This document shows positions 24,712 to 33,336 of a DNA stretch of 64,000 nt, in pieces; the first letter of the stretch is position 1; every line of letters starts with the position of its first letter. Below the pieces are notes generated by a model. The model was given only the letters and a program-made list of their open reading frames with translations. It had not been told where the DNA came from and searched no databases. Made by a program: the position numbers and the translations under genes. The stretch is taken from assembly GCA_021850985.1 (NCBI GenBank), contig JAJZJX010000003.1, positions 49,658-113,657 on the forward strand, given 5' to 3'. The stretch is from a bacterium. GTDB lineage: Bacteria; SZUA-79; Acidulodesulfobacterales; Acidulodesulfobacteraceae.

Positions 24712-26142
24712 TTAATTGTTTTTACCTCCCTTTAGCGGATACAGCTGTTTTCTATAGTAATCTTCTTCGTTTAAATCAAATTTTCTTCCGTCGTAAGCAG
24801 TGAAATATTTGCCGCTTCCAAATTCGGTTTCCCATGCCTTATCCGCAATTTTGCCGTAATTTTGCGAGTATTCGTCCATCTTATCTTTGAGTTCCGTGAT
24901 TATGGACTCTCCGCCTTCCTGAGTCGCTTTTGCTCCGCCTTCGGAAACCACTTTTCTTAATATTTTCGGATGGTCTATAATCATGCATGGACGAAGCCTG
25001 TTCTTAACTCCCATCTGTTCTTTTCTAATAGATTTAAAATACATGGAATTTAAAATTTCTTCCATAGATTTATCAAAAATATTGTCGGCGGCAAACTGGG
25101 CAAATACGCAAGGCTCTACTCCGCCGTTTGCGTTTACGTGAAGATAGACCCGTCCTCCTGAAAGGCATCCGTGGGAAAGTACGCCGTCGTTCCAGAAATC
25201 GGCAACCACTATCGGCTTAGTTTCCCTTATTTCTACCACCCTTTTTCTTCTAAAATTGCGCTGTTCCGGCGTAGGCATAAGATTTACGTCAGGCTCACGG
25301 CCTATCGGTATATAATTAAAATACCAGCCGAGAAAAGCACCCTGTTTAATATAAAAATCTATAAATTCGTCGCTTACGATTAGTTCGTTGTTATAGCGCG
25401 TAGCGGTTGCCGAAAAACCGAACAGCACTCCGTTATCCTTGAGATTATTCATAGCGGATACTACTTTTTTAAAATGTCCCCTGCCCCTTCTTTCATCTGT
25501 TTCATCTTCAAATCCTTCGACGCTTATGCAAGGAAAAACATTACCTATATTAGACAGTCTTTCGGCGGTTTTACCGTCTATAAGCGAACCGTTAGTGTAT
25601 ATCTGAAAATAGCAGTCGCTGTTTCTTTCTAAAATATCGAACAGGTCTTTTCTCACGAAAGGTTCTCCGCCCGATATAGTATAAAAGAATATGCCGAATT
25701 TTTTGCCCTCGTCTATAATCTCGTTGATTTTTTCAAAAGAGAGTTTATCGTTTCGGGTATAATTTGCAGAGTAGCACCCGTAACATTTTAAATTGCAGTG
25801 CATTGTAGGGCTTATAACGTAAAAAAGAGGCGGATAAAATCCGTTTTTTTCTATAAAAGCTTTTCTTCTGTCTCCGCTTAGCAAAAGAAAGTTTGAAATA
25901 AAATTATCTAATATTCCCTGTTTTACGTTTTTAGATAAATGCGGAAATTTTCTTTTTAATCCGATAAAAATATGGTCGAAAAAAATCTTTCCGGCAGGCG
26001 CTTCAAAATTATTGATTTTATCGGACAGTTTAATTATAGTTTCATCGCTTAATTTAGGCAATACGTAGTTTCCTGCAAAGTGAAACACGTTTTTTACGAC
26101 GGAACTTTTAACGGACTGTTTAAACGAAACTAATCTCTCCAT
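24712..26142 (-). CDS. Radical SAM protein with SPASM-like C-terminus
   Basis: A 476-residue enzyme of unknown reaction. The N-terminal 115 residues are helical without a known domain. The radical SAM motif CNLKCYGCYSA (CxxxCxxC) is near residue 135, with the GGEPF motif soon after. The C-terminal part has further cysteines in a SPASM-like arrangement: SHGCLSGG, EPCVFAQ and RPCMI, likely ligands for an auxiliary cluster. Such enzymes often modify peptides or assemble cofactors, but no candidate peptide gene is adjacent. The product is monocistronic, bounded by a terminator and a long AT-rich leader. Confidence 0.75.
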   Translation of the reverse strand: MERLVSFKQSVKSSVVKNVFHFAGNYVLPKLSDETIIKLSDKINNFEAPAGKIFFDHIFIGLKRKFPHLSKNVKQGILDNFISNFLLLSGDRRKAFIEKNGFYPPLFYVISPTMHCNLKCYGCYSANYTRNDKLSFEKINEIIDEGKKFGIFFYTISGGEPFVRKDLFDILERNSDCYFQIYTNGSLIDGKTAERLSNIGNVFPCISVEGFEDETDERRGRGHFKKVVSAMNNLKDNGVLFGFSATATRYNNELIVSDEFIDFYIKQGAFLGWYFNYIPIGREPDVNLMPTPEQRNFRRKRVVEIRETKPIVVADFWNDGVLSHGCLSGGRVYLHVNANGGVEPCVFAQFAADNIFDKSMEEILNSMYFKSIRKEQMGVKNRLRPCMIIDHPKILRKVVSEGGAKATQEGGESIITELKDKMDEYSQNYGKIADKAWETEFGSGKYFTAYDGRKFDLNEEDYYRKQLYPLKGGKNN

Positions 26143-26339
26143 TTTCCCCTCCTGATTAAAATAAAATTAATATTTTAATTATTTCTAATACATAATTTTA
26201 TACTTTATATACCAATTAATTAAATAATTAAATTAACTAAAAAAATTATTCAGAGTTTAAGAAGTTGAAATATTTATCGTTTCTTATTAATATTTTATCG
26301 CAGTTATGCAAAAAGTCAAGAACGGGGTTGCAATTTCGG

Positions 26340-26368
26340 TTGCAATTTTAATTTTTTTTTGGGATAAT
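26340..26368 (+). promoter_or_regulatory. Probable tRNA-Ala promoter
   Basis: TTGCAA (26340-26345), 17-bp spacer, GATAAT (26363-26368). The start is expected near 26375, so the family A palindrome at 26378 would be at the very 5' end of the tRNA precursor. The rest of the 279-nt gap upstream is very AT-rich and shows no gene. Confidence 0.5.
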
Positions 26369-26377
26369 GTCTATATT

Positions 26378-26406
26378 ACGGGGACAGAATTTAATTCTGT
26401 CCCCGT
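26378..26406. repeat. Palindrome family A, copy 2
   Basis: A perfect 29-nt palindrome, arms ACGGGGACAGAATT and AATTCTGTCCCCGT around a central T, with CACAATTTG on the right. It lies 16 nt before tRNA-Ala. Confidence 0.9.
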
Positions 26407-26421
26407 CACAATTTGAAAAGT

Positions 26422-26497
26422 GGGGGGTTAGCTCAGTTGGTAGAGCGATGCCTTCGCATGGCATAGGCCAGGGGTTCGAATCCCCTATCCTCCACCA
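26422..26497 (+). tRNA. tRNA-Ala (anticodon CGC)
   Basis: A 76-nt cloverleaf with acceptor arms GGGGGGT / ATCCTCC, D arm AGCTCAGTTGGTAGAGC, anticodon loop TTCGCAT (anticodon CGC, reads GCG) and T arm AGGGGTTCGAATCCCCT, with an encoded CCA end. The G3-U70 pair, the main alanine identity element, is present. Confidence 0.95.
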
Positions 26498-26577
26498 TTT
26501 CAAATTCAAATATGTAAAATAGGTGGCATAAATACCTTGATGCATATTAGCTGAAATTTTATAAATTTTTATAATTC

Positions 26578-27864
26578 TTAAAATAACTTTTTTATCGCTT
26601 CCGCAATAATTTCAACGGTTTTGTCCAAGCCGGCTTTAGTATGTTTGGAACTTACGAACATCGCTTCATATTGTGAAGGCGCAATAAATAACCCTTCGTT
26701 TAATGCCGAAGCGAAAAAATCTTTAAACCTGTTTGTATCCGATTTCATAACGTCCTTAAAATCAATAACGCCTCCGCCCTTTAAAAATATTGTTAATATC
26801 GAAGAAATAGAATTTATGGTTATTTTATCTTTAAAATCTTTAAGTTCGTTTTTTAAACCGTCTATTAAATAACTTGCGGAAGAATTAGCTTTCGATACGG
26901 CGTCGTCGCTTTCTATAGCTTTTATAGTCGCAATACCGGCGGCTACGCACACAGGATTACCCGATAGCGTGCCTGCCTGATAAACGGGTCCGAGGGGAGA
27001 AAGAAATTCCATTATATCTCTTCTGCCTCCGAATGCTCCTATTGGAAGTCCGCCGCCTATTATTTTGCCGAGGCACGTAATATCCGGTTTTAAACCGAAT
27101 AAACCCTGCGCTCCGCCTTTAGAAAGCCTGAATCCCGTAATAACTTCGTCGAAAATGACGAGAGAACCGTTGTCGTGAGCTAAATTTATCAAGCCGTTTA
27201 AAAAACCTTCTTCAGGCAAAACTACGCCCATATTTGCCGCAACAGGTTCTATTATAACCGCCGCTATCTCTTTTTTGTTTGCTGAAAAAAGCTCTTTGAC
27301 GGACGATATATCGTTATAAACTGCGACTAAGGTATCTTTTGAAAGGCTTTCCGTAATGCCTGCGCTTGATGGGACGGAAGTCGTCAGCGCGCCCGACCCT
27401 GCTTTAACCAGCATAGAATCGGAATGTCCGTGATAGCATCCTTCAAATTTTATAATTTTGCTTCTTCCGGTAAAACCTCTCGCAAGCCTCAGGGCGCTCA
27501 TCACGGCTTCGGTTCCGGAATTTACGAGCCTGACCGATTCTATAGACGGAAAATATTTATTTATTAAACCTGCAATTTCTATTTCCCCTTCCGTCGTGGC
27601 GCCGAAACTGAAGCCTTGCGAAGCTGCCGACCATACGGCTTTAACCACTCTTTCGTCGGCGTGCCCAAGAAGCATCGGGCCGTAAGACATTACGTAATCG
27701 ATATATTCGTTTCCGTCTATATCGTAAATTTTATCGTCTTTAGCCCTTTTTACGACTATAGGAGATAATCCGACGGATTTAAATGCCCTTACGGGACTGT
27801 TAACGCCTCCGGGCATAAGCGACTCGGCATGTTTTACGGCATCTAAGCTTTTATCTAGTTTCAT
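26578..27864 (-). CDS. hemL: Glutamate-1-semialdehyde 2,1-aminomutase
   Basis: HemL is the PLP enzyme that converts glutamate 1-semialdehyde to 5-aminolevulinate in the C5 route to haem, sirohaem and cobamides. The 428-residue length is typical. Signatures include SLMPGGVNSPVRAF at the N-terminus, NSGTEAVMSALRLARG, YHGHSDSML, FDEVITGFR and the PLP-lysine segment LGKIIGGGLPIGAFGG. A C-terminal FVSSKHT segment fits the family. It starts 13 nt after the esterase-like gene's stop, so the two may be co-transcribed. Confidence 0.96.
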   Translation of the reverse strand: MKLDKSLDAVKHAESLMPGGVNSPVRAFKSVGLSPIVVKRAKDDKIYDIDGNEYIDYVMSYGPMLLGHADERVVKAVWSAASQGFSFGATTEGEIEIAGLINKYFPSIESVRLVNSGTEAVMSALRLARGFTGRSKIIKFEGCYHGHSDSMLVKAGSGALTTSVPSSAGITESLSKDTLVAVYNDISSVKELFSANKKEIAAVIIEPVAANMGVVLPEEGFLNGLINLAHDNGSLVIFDEVITGFRLSKGGAQGLFGLKPDITCLGKIIGGGLPIGAFGGRRDIMEFLSPLGPVYQAGTLSGNPVCVAAGIATIKAIESDDAVSKANSSASYLIDGLKNELKDFKDKITINSISSILTIFLKGGGVIDFKDVMKSDTNRFKDFFASALNEGLFIAPSQYEAMFVSSKHTKAGLDKTVEIIAEAIKKLF

Positions 27865-27877
27865 AAATTTTCCTTGA

Positions 27878-28978
27878 TTATAAAAATTTTCTTCCGTTTT
27901 TATTATTTTTTAAGGTTTTTTTAGCGGCGTTATTATCGGATTTCGGCAGATAAGGGGCAAAAAATTTAAAAACCTCCATATTCCAGCCCGGAAGTACGAC
28001 GTGACCGCTGTTTTTAGCGACGAAAAGCTTTTTCTTCGATTTAATAAGTTTATATACTGCCAAAGTGCCTTTAGGCGGACAGTCTTCGTCTTTAAGTCCT
28101 ATGCCTATCATAACGGGAACTTTTATCCATTTTGCAAAATGTTTGGTGTCCACGTAATATAAAGAGCGCATAACTTTTGCTTTATCTTCCGGATGTTTCT
28201 TAAGAAAAGCCTTAACTTCCATATAAGGACCCATTTTTGCAAGCGGCATCTGGACCGGAATATCGCTTAAAAACGGAACGTCTCCCGCCGCCGCCGTAAC
28301 GTGAGGATCTATTGCAGCGTCGATTAGCGACAGCCCTCCTCCCATACTTCCGCCTGTAACAAAAATATATTTATTGTTTATATGTTTATAATGTTCAAGA
28401 AACCTTAGAGACGCAAGAGAATCCATTACTATTTTAACCATAGAAAAACTTTTTACGTGAAGAATTCCGTTAGTCATAAGACCTGGAAAACCCGGATGAT
28501 AAACCGTTGCGCTTCTGCCGTGACCTCTTAAATCAATCGAAAGAGCCGCATATCCCCTTCTTGCAAAAAAATGCGCCCAGCCGGGCGTTCCGTATGAGCC
28601 GTAGCCGTGAAGCAGGAGAACCCCCGGATATTTTTTTCCTTTGATGCCGTACGGAATTGCAAAATAGCCTTTCAGCTGAAGTCCATCGTAAGAAGTAAGG
28701 GTTAAACTGTAAGTTTCTATTTTATTAATTTTATCGTTATAAAGCGGTCTTAAAGAATAAACGACTTTCTCGGTGCGAAGGTGGGCGTACATTTTATGCC
28801 AAAATTTTTTAAACTTTTGATATCTTGTAAGTTTAATTTTAGAAACTTTAGGCTTTGACGAAGATAGCGAGCCTTTGGACTGCGTCTTAAAATTTTTATA
28901 TAACAGTGTTCCTGCGGCTAAAACGACGACTATTAATAATGTTATTAAAACGGTTTTATTTTTATTATTTGTTTTCAT
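27878..28978 (-). CDS. Membrane-anchored or exported alpha/beta hydrolase (acetyl-xylan-esterase-like)
   Basis: A 366-residue alpha/beta hydrolase. The N-terminus has a single hydrophobic segment (VLITLLIVVVLAAGTLLY), acting as anchor or signal. The oxyanion-hole region is LLLHGYGSYG, the nucleophile elbow is GGSMGGG, followed by a late GIGLKDEDCPP segment (acid) and NSGHVV (His). GGSMGGGLS with GLKDxxCPP is the pattern of the AXE1/cephalosporin-C deacetylase group. The natural ester is unknown. It is next to hemL, without an obvious functional link. Confidence 0.75.
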   Translation of the reverse strand: MKTNNKNKTVLITLLIVVVLAAGTLLYKNFKTQSKGSLSSSKPKVSKIKLTRYQKFKKFWHKMYAHLRTEKVVYSLRPLYNDKINKIETYSLTLTSYDGLQLKGYFAIPYGIKGKKYPGVLLLHGYGSYGTPGWAHFFARRGYAALSIDLRGHGRSATVYHPGFPGLMTNGILHVKSFSMVKIVMDSLASLRFLEHYKHINNKYIFVTGGSMGGGLSLIDAAIDPHVTAAAGDVPFLSDIPVQMPLAKMGPYMEVKAFLKKHPEDKAKVMRSLYYVDTKHFAKWIKVPVMIGIGLKDEDCPPKGTLAVYKLIKSKKKLFVAKNSGHVVLPGWNMEVFKFFAPYLPKSDNNAAKKTLKNNKNGRKFL

Positions 28979-29045
28979 AATTAATTTTTCTAATTTTTGT
29001 ATAGCAATAGTTTATATTTATTAAGATTGGTATAAAGAATCATAT

Positions 29046-29102
29046 AAAAAGGCATCTATGAAATTAAATTTATTCAATTTATTCATAGATGCCTTTTATT
29101 TT
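29046..29102. terminator. Long-stem intrinsic terminator
   Basis: A 12-bp stem GGCATCTATGAA / TTCATAGATGCC with an AT-rich loop of 19 nt, preceded by A and followed by T runs, so it can work in both directions. It follows the cytochrome c gene on the minus strand. Confidence 0.75.
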
Positions 29103-29143
29103 TAATTATGTTAATTAATTTTGCTTGATGCTGCTATAAAAAC

Positions 29144-29629
29144 TTATTTTAAAGATTCAAGATATTCCGCAACCGTTTTTAACTGAGCCGGATTAAGGTT
29201 ATGATTCGGCATCATAGTGGTTTTGTCATGAACTTTAGGCGTATTGATCTGAACTTCAAGCCAATGTATAGAATGACCTTTAGTTCCTTCTTTGTCGAGA
29301 TTAGGACCTATCGATCCGCCCTTTCCGTTGATTACGTGGCATCCTTGACATCCCTGTGCTTTAATAATTTTCATTGCGGCAGTTTTTAAGTTTCCTGCGG
29401 CCGGTTTTGAAGCAGACATCGTTTTAGCTTTTGTTTTTGAAGTTGCTTTTTTTGATGCTTTTTTGGCAGTTTTCTTAGCGGCTTTGGCGGCTTTTTTCGC
29501 GGTTTTTTTAGCCGGTTTAGTAGTTGCAGCAGGTTTTTTTGCGCATCCGTAAAGACTGAAACTTACTAATACTAAAAATAATGCGGTAAATAAAACGGTT
29601 AACCCTTTTTTTCCTTTCAATGCTTTCAA
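29144..29629 (-). CDS. Lipoprotein cytochrome c with a Lys/Ala-rich linker
   Basis: A 161-residue small electron carrier. The N-terminal signal ends in the lipobox LYGC, so the mature protein is lipid-anchored. Residues about 31-75 are a low-complexity linker of Lys, Ala and Thr (KKTAKKAAKAAKK type). The C-terminal 85 residues are a class I cytochrome c domain with a single haem site CQGCH and a distal Met in TMMPNHN. The linker is strongly basic and reads like a flexible tether; it may also bind acidic cell-wall polymers (inference). The partner oxidase or reductase is not in the window. Confidence 0.85.
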   Translation of the reverse strand: MKALKGKKGLTVLFTALFLVLVSFSLYGCAKKPAATTKPAKKTAKKAAKAAKKTAKKASKKATSKTKAKTMSASKPAAGNLKTAAMKIIKAQGCQGCHVINGKGGSIGPNLDKEGTKGHSIHWLEVQINTPKVHDKTTMMPNHNLNPAQLKTVAEYLESLK

Positions 29630-29831
29630 TTTCTTACCCTCCCTAAATAAATTAAAATTAAATTATAATTGTTTTGCCGTATTTTGCCGTCGCATGTATG
29701 TATGTATGGTTAATCTTAGTTCATATTTAAGATTTGCGCTTTAGCTTAATCTTTCGCCAGCCGATATCGTGTATATTTTATATATAATATAACTATTTTT
29801 AAATTTGTCAATAAAAATTTTAACATAGTTT

Positions 29832-32324
29832 TTATATCTTTATATCTATAATTTTTAAACCTTCCGGCAATAACGTATTTATTTTATCTTTTAAATCTGC
29901 TAAGTCAGCTAAGTTCAAAGTTGCGGCATAAATTTTTGCAATTCTTCCTTTAATATACAGCCCGTCGCTTTCCGACATGAAAGGTATCGGGTTGGAATAG
30001 CTAAGTTTCGGTCTCAAAACATATTCGGATTCTTTATATAACAGCGGAATTTTTACTATCCTGAAAGTTTTAAGGAGTATTTTAACCGTTTCTAAATGTC
30101 CGAGATATTTTGCTATTCCTCTTTTGGAATATATGAAGGTTATTTCGGAAAATGGAACAGTTTTAACTTTAATATTATTATTACAGTTAAAATTATCCGA
30201 TTCCGCTCTGTTTCCGCCTGCTTCATTAATAAAAAAGGCGCCTTTATTTATACTTTTACCGTAATCATAATTTACGCCGCTTTTAATATTTTTTTTATGC
30301 ATTTTTATATTTGCGGCTTTAGACGAGTAAACGGGGCTTACGGTTTTAAAATCGCATACGCCGCATAAATAGCATATTTTTCTGCAGTTTTGCGTAGAAA
30401 GGTCTTCTATATCTGTTTCGGAATTAAAATTAAAATAATAAATAGACCTTGCGTTCTGAATACAAGATTTTTTATATTCTTCTTTCAAAAATTTTTTATC
30501 GACCAGAATATCTATGAAGTCCCATGGGAGCGGATCGTTTATTTTTTTTTCCTCGTATAAGTATTTAAAATAACCTCCGTAATCGATTTCGTCTCCGTCC
30601 CGGTCCATATTTTCGTTTTGATTCCGGTTTTCGTTTTCAAGCGCTTTTATCCACGCATTATAATTAAAAAGCCTCGACTCGCTGTCGTAAACCGCTCCCG
30701 ATTTATACGCCTTATATATAATTTTAGAAGTAAATTCATCCCCTCTCGATATCAGCGCTTCTATAAAGCTGACTTTGGGGTCCTGATATTTAAAATTTAC
30801 GTTCAGCGGTTTTAATATCTTTTTTAAATAATTTATTTTAAAGTTAAGCGCTTCTTCTTTTTCCATCGGAAACCACTGAAAAGGAGTATGAGGTTTGGGA
30901 ACGAAGTTATTTACGTTTACGGTAATATTTAGTCCTTTTGACGCGCTTTTTATTTTTATTATTAAAGCGGCTATTCCGTCTAAGTCGGCGATTCTTTCAA
31001 AAGGAAGACCTATCATAAAATAAAGTTTTAAAGACTTATAGCCTTTTTGCGAAAGCCCGGCGGCTTCGTTAAGAAGATCCGTTTCGGATATATTTTTGTT
31101 TATGATATTTCTCAGCCTTTGGGTTCCTGCTTCCGGAGCCAGCGTAAAATTTGTTTTTTTGACTGCGGCGGTTTTTTTAAGTATATCTTCGCTTAAAGAA
31201 CCGATTCTCATAGACGGAAACGACATCGATATTTTCTCTTCGTAGGTTAATTCGGCTAACTCGGAAAGCAGCGGTTCTATTTCGGAATAATCTCCCGTAG
31301 AAAGCGAAGATAGCGATATTTCTTCTAAACCGGTCGTATGAAGTCCATGCTTTACGGCATTTACGACGGTATCTTTTTTTCTTTCCCTTACGGGTCTGTA
31401 AATATAACCGGCCTGACAGAATCTGCATCCTGAAGAACAGCCACGCGCTATCTCGACGGCAAGCCTGTTGTGGACGGTTTCTATAAGCGGTACTATATGC
31501 TTATTTATATAAATATGTTCACTTTGCCCGCCGTTTTCAAAATTAAAATTATTAAATTTATTATTAAGGTTATCGCAATTATTTAAGTTATAGTTTAAAT
31601 CTATATCGTTAAGTAAAGATTTTTTTACGCTTTTTGAAATGCCAGGTACATAAACGCCGCGAATTTCGGCAAGTTTACTTTTAGTATATTCTCGGTAGTC
31701 CGATATATCTACCGCACCGGATTTAAGGCCGTTTTTTGCTTTCAATACGGTATCGCATACCTCGACGGTAGTAATTTCGCCGTCTCCTATGATAAAAAAA
31801 TCCATAAAATCGTTTAACGGCAGAGGGTTAAAAGCGCAGGGCCCGCCCGCCCCTATAAAAGGAAAGTCAGCTCCCGTCCGGTCTTTAGAAAATACGGGAA
31901 TACCCGAAAGCTCAAGCATTAATAATATATTAGTATAGGATAGTTCATACTGCAGGGAAAAGCCGGCTATGTCGAAATTTTTAATTTCTTCGAAAGATTC
32001 TAATGAAAATAAAGGGATATTATGTTCTTTAAGTTTTGCGCTCATGTCGGGATAAGGCAGGTAAACCCTTTCGCATGCAATGTGGCCTACGGAGTTTAAA
32101 ATATCGTATATTATTCCCATTCCTATATGGCTCATGCCGAGTTCGTAAAAATCTGGGAAAGCTAAAGCAAATTTTAAAGGAATATTTTTGATATCTTTTA
32201 CGGTAGTTCCGGTTTCTAAACCAAGATATCTTACCGGTTTTTGGACGAAAGGCAGGACTTCGCCGTTCAGTTTGCTATAAAGTTTATGGTTTGCTTTCAT
32301 GTTTAGATTGTAATTTATTATCAT
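29832..32324 (-). CDS. TIGR03960-type radical SAM protein fused to a DUF2344 domain
   Basis: An 830-residue fusion. The N-terminal part has the B12-binding-like region FALAFPDFYELGMSHIG, then the radical SAM motif ARGCSSGCRFCQAGY, with IGLPFE after it. The C-terminal 200 residues, from FIYSKRGIAKYLGHLE, match the DUF2344 domain. These two parts are adjacent or fused in many bacteria, often next to ribonuclease G; the reaction is not established and an RNA modification role has been proposed. A 34-residue Asn-rich stretch before the radical SAM motif is low complexity. No rng gene is adjacent. Confidence 0.82.
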   Translation of the reverse strand: MIINYNLNMKANHKLYSKLNGEVLPFVQKPVRYLGLETGTTVKDIKNIPLKFALAFPDFYELGMSHIGMGIIYDILNSVGHIACERVYLPYPDMSAKLKEHNIPLFSLESFEEIKNFDIAGFSLQYELSYTNILLMLELSGIPVFSKDRTGADFPFIGAGGPCAFNPLPLNDFMDFFIIGDGEITTVEVCDTVLKAKNGLKSGAVDISDYREYTKSKLAEIRGVYVPGISKSVKKSLLNDIDLNYNLNNCDNLNNKFNNFNFENGGQSEHIYINKHIVPLIETVHNRLAVEIARGCSSGCRFCQAGYIYRPVRERKKDTVVNAVKHGLHTTGLEEISLSSLSTGDYSEIEPLLSELAELTYEEKISMSFPSMRIGSLSEDILKKTAAVKKTNFTLAPEAGTQRLRNIINKNISETDLLNEAAGLSQKGYKSLKLYFMIGLPFERIADLDGIAALIIKIKSASKGLNITVNVNNFVPKPHTPFQWFPMEKEEALNFKINYLKKILKPLNVNFKYQDPKVSFIEALISRGDEFTSKIIYKAYKSGAVYDSESRLFNYNAWIKALENENRNQNENMDRDGDEIDYGGYFKYLYEEKKINDPLPWDFIDILVDKKFLKEEYKKSCIQNARSIYYFNFNSETDIEDLSTQNCRKICYLCGVCDFKTVSPVYSSKAANIKMHKKNIKSGVNYDYGKSINKGAFFINEAGGNRAESDNFNCNNNIKVKTVPFSEITFIYSKRGIAKYLGHLETVKILLKTFRIVKIPLLYKESEYVLRPKLSYSNPIPFMSESDGLYIKGRIAKIYAATLNLADLADLKDKINTLLPEGLKIIDIKI

Positions 32325-32427
32325 TATACAATATTGCGGACAAAAAATTAAACATTTTTGTTTATCCGAACAAAATAGCGCATAAAAAATTTCTATTGCA
32401 GGATTAAGGAAAAGGAATAAAATTATA

Positions 32428-32457
32428 TTGATTTATAAGGAAAAATAATCGTATAAT
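32428..32457 (+). promoter_or_regulatory. Promoter giving a nearly leaderless M50 mRNA
   Basis: TTGATT (32428-32433), 18-bp spacer, TATAAT (32452-32457). The ATG of the protease gene at 32466 lies about 8 nt after the -10 box, at or within a base or two of the expected start of the transcript. No Shine-Dalgarno sequence precedes it. Confidence 0.55.
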
Positions 32458-32465
32458 GGTTGCAT

Positions 32466-33182
32466 ATGAATAATACTATACAGTTAATAGTAATTGCAAT
32501 AATTCCGGTTTTATTCGCCATTATACTTCACGAGGTCTCACACGGCTACGTAGCGCATATTTTCGGCGACGATACCGCTAAAAAAGCCGGCAGGCTCACG
32601 CTCAATCCTATTAAGCATATCGACCCGTTCGGGACGATACTTCTCCCTTTATTGTTGATTTTGGTGGGTTCGCCGTTTTTATTCGGCTATGCAAAGCCTG
32701 TTCCGGTAAATTTTAACGGCTTAAGAAATCCTAAGAGAGATACTGGATTTGTTGCGGCCGCAGGACCGGTAACTAATTTTATCTTGGCTTTTATATGTTT
32801 TGTTTTTTTAAAGGTTATACTTTTTGAATTTCCGGTTATGAATTTATATCTTGCATACTTCATAAGCCATCTTCACTTTCAGGCAGTCCACGGCGACCCG
32901 TTTTTTAAATTTTTCATTTATCCGGTAACTTTTATGCTTTTTATCGGCATCATGATAAACGTAATACTTGGAACGTTTAATCTGATACCTATTCCGCCTT
33001 TGGACGGCGGCAGGATAGCCGTAAGCCTTTTACCTGAACCTTTTTCCGGCTACTTAAGCAAGTTAGAGCCTTTCGGCATATTTTTAATTTTAATTCTGCT
33101 TTTGATAGATCCGGGCAATTTTTTAGTGGTTTCTTTTAACTTTATAGTAAACGATATAGTTTTAAAAAATCTTTATTTTTAG
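32466..33182 (+). CDS. Site-2 protease family (M50) membrane metalloprotease
   Basis: A membrane-embedded zinc protease of 238 residues. The HEVSH motif (HExxH) lies in the first membrane helix and NLIPIPPLDGGRI carries the third zinc ligand (Asp). Unlike RseP there is no PDZ domain, so it belongs to the short M50B group (SpoIVFB/YwhC-like). About five hydrophobic segments are seen. An in-frame TTG six bases upstream (32460) is possible, but ATG at 32466 matches the promoter position. It precedes scpA by 154 nt; the M50-scpA neighbourhood is common. Confidence 0.88.
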   Translation: MNNTIQLIVIAIIPVLFAIILHEVSHGYVAHIFGDDTAKKAGRLTLNPIKHIDPFGTILLPLLLILVGSPFLFGYAKPVPVNFNGLRNPKRDTGFVAAAGPVTNFILAFICFVFLKVILFEFPVMNLYLAYFISHLHFQAVHGDPFFKFFIYPVTFMLFIGIMINVILGTFNLIPIPPLDGGRIAVSLLPEPFSGYLSKLEPFGIFLILILLLIDPGNFLVVSFNFIVNDIVLKNLYF

Positions 33183-33212
33183 CTAACCGTCTTTCTAAGC
33201 AAATAAAATGTA

Positions 33213-33302
33213 AGGAAAAGGCGTCTGATTTTATTTTGCGCATACGTAACGGTTGATTAACATAGAATTTATTTGCGGGAAATTAATCCGACGACTTTTC
33301 CG
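33213..33302. repeat. Inverted pair of family B-like arms
   Basis: GGAAAAGGCGTCTGATT (left) and AATCCGACGACTTTTCC (right) are imperfect inverted copies separated by about 55 nt, in the gap between the M50 gene and scpA. The arms resemble the start of family B and the terminator stem at 24581. Confidence 0.55.
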
Positions 33303-33336
33303 ATAATATGTATATTTTTATATAGTATTTATAATT

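Noticed and set aside
26348..26545. Minus-strand frame across tRNA-Ala
   Set aside because: It is the common false gene that translates a tRNA backwards.
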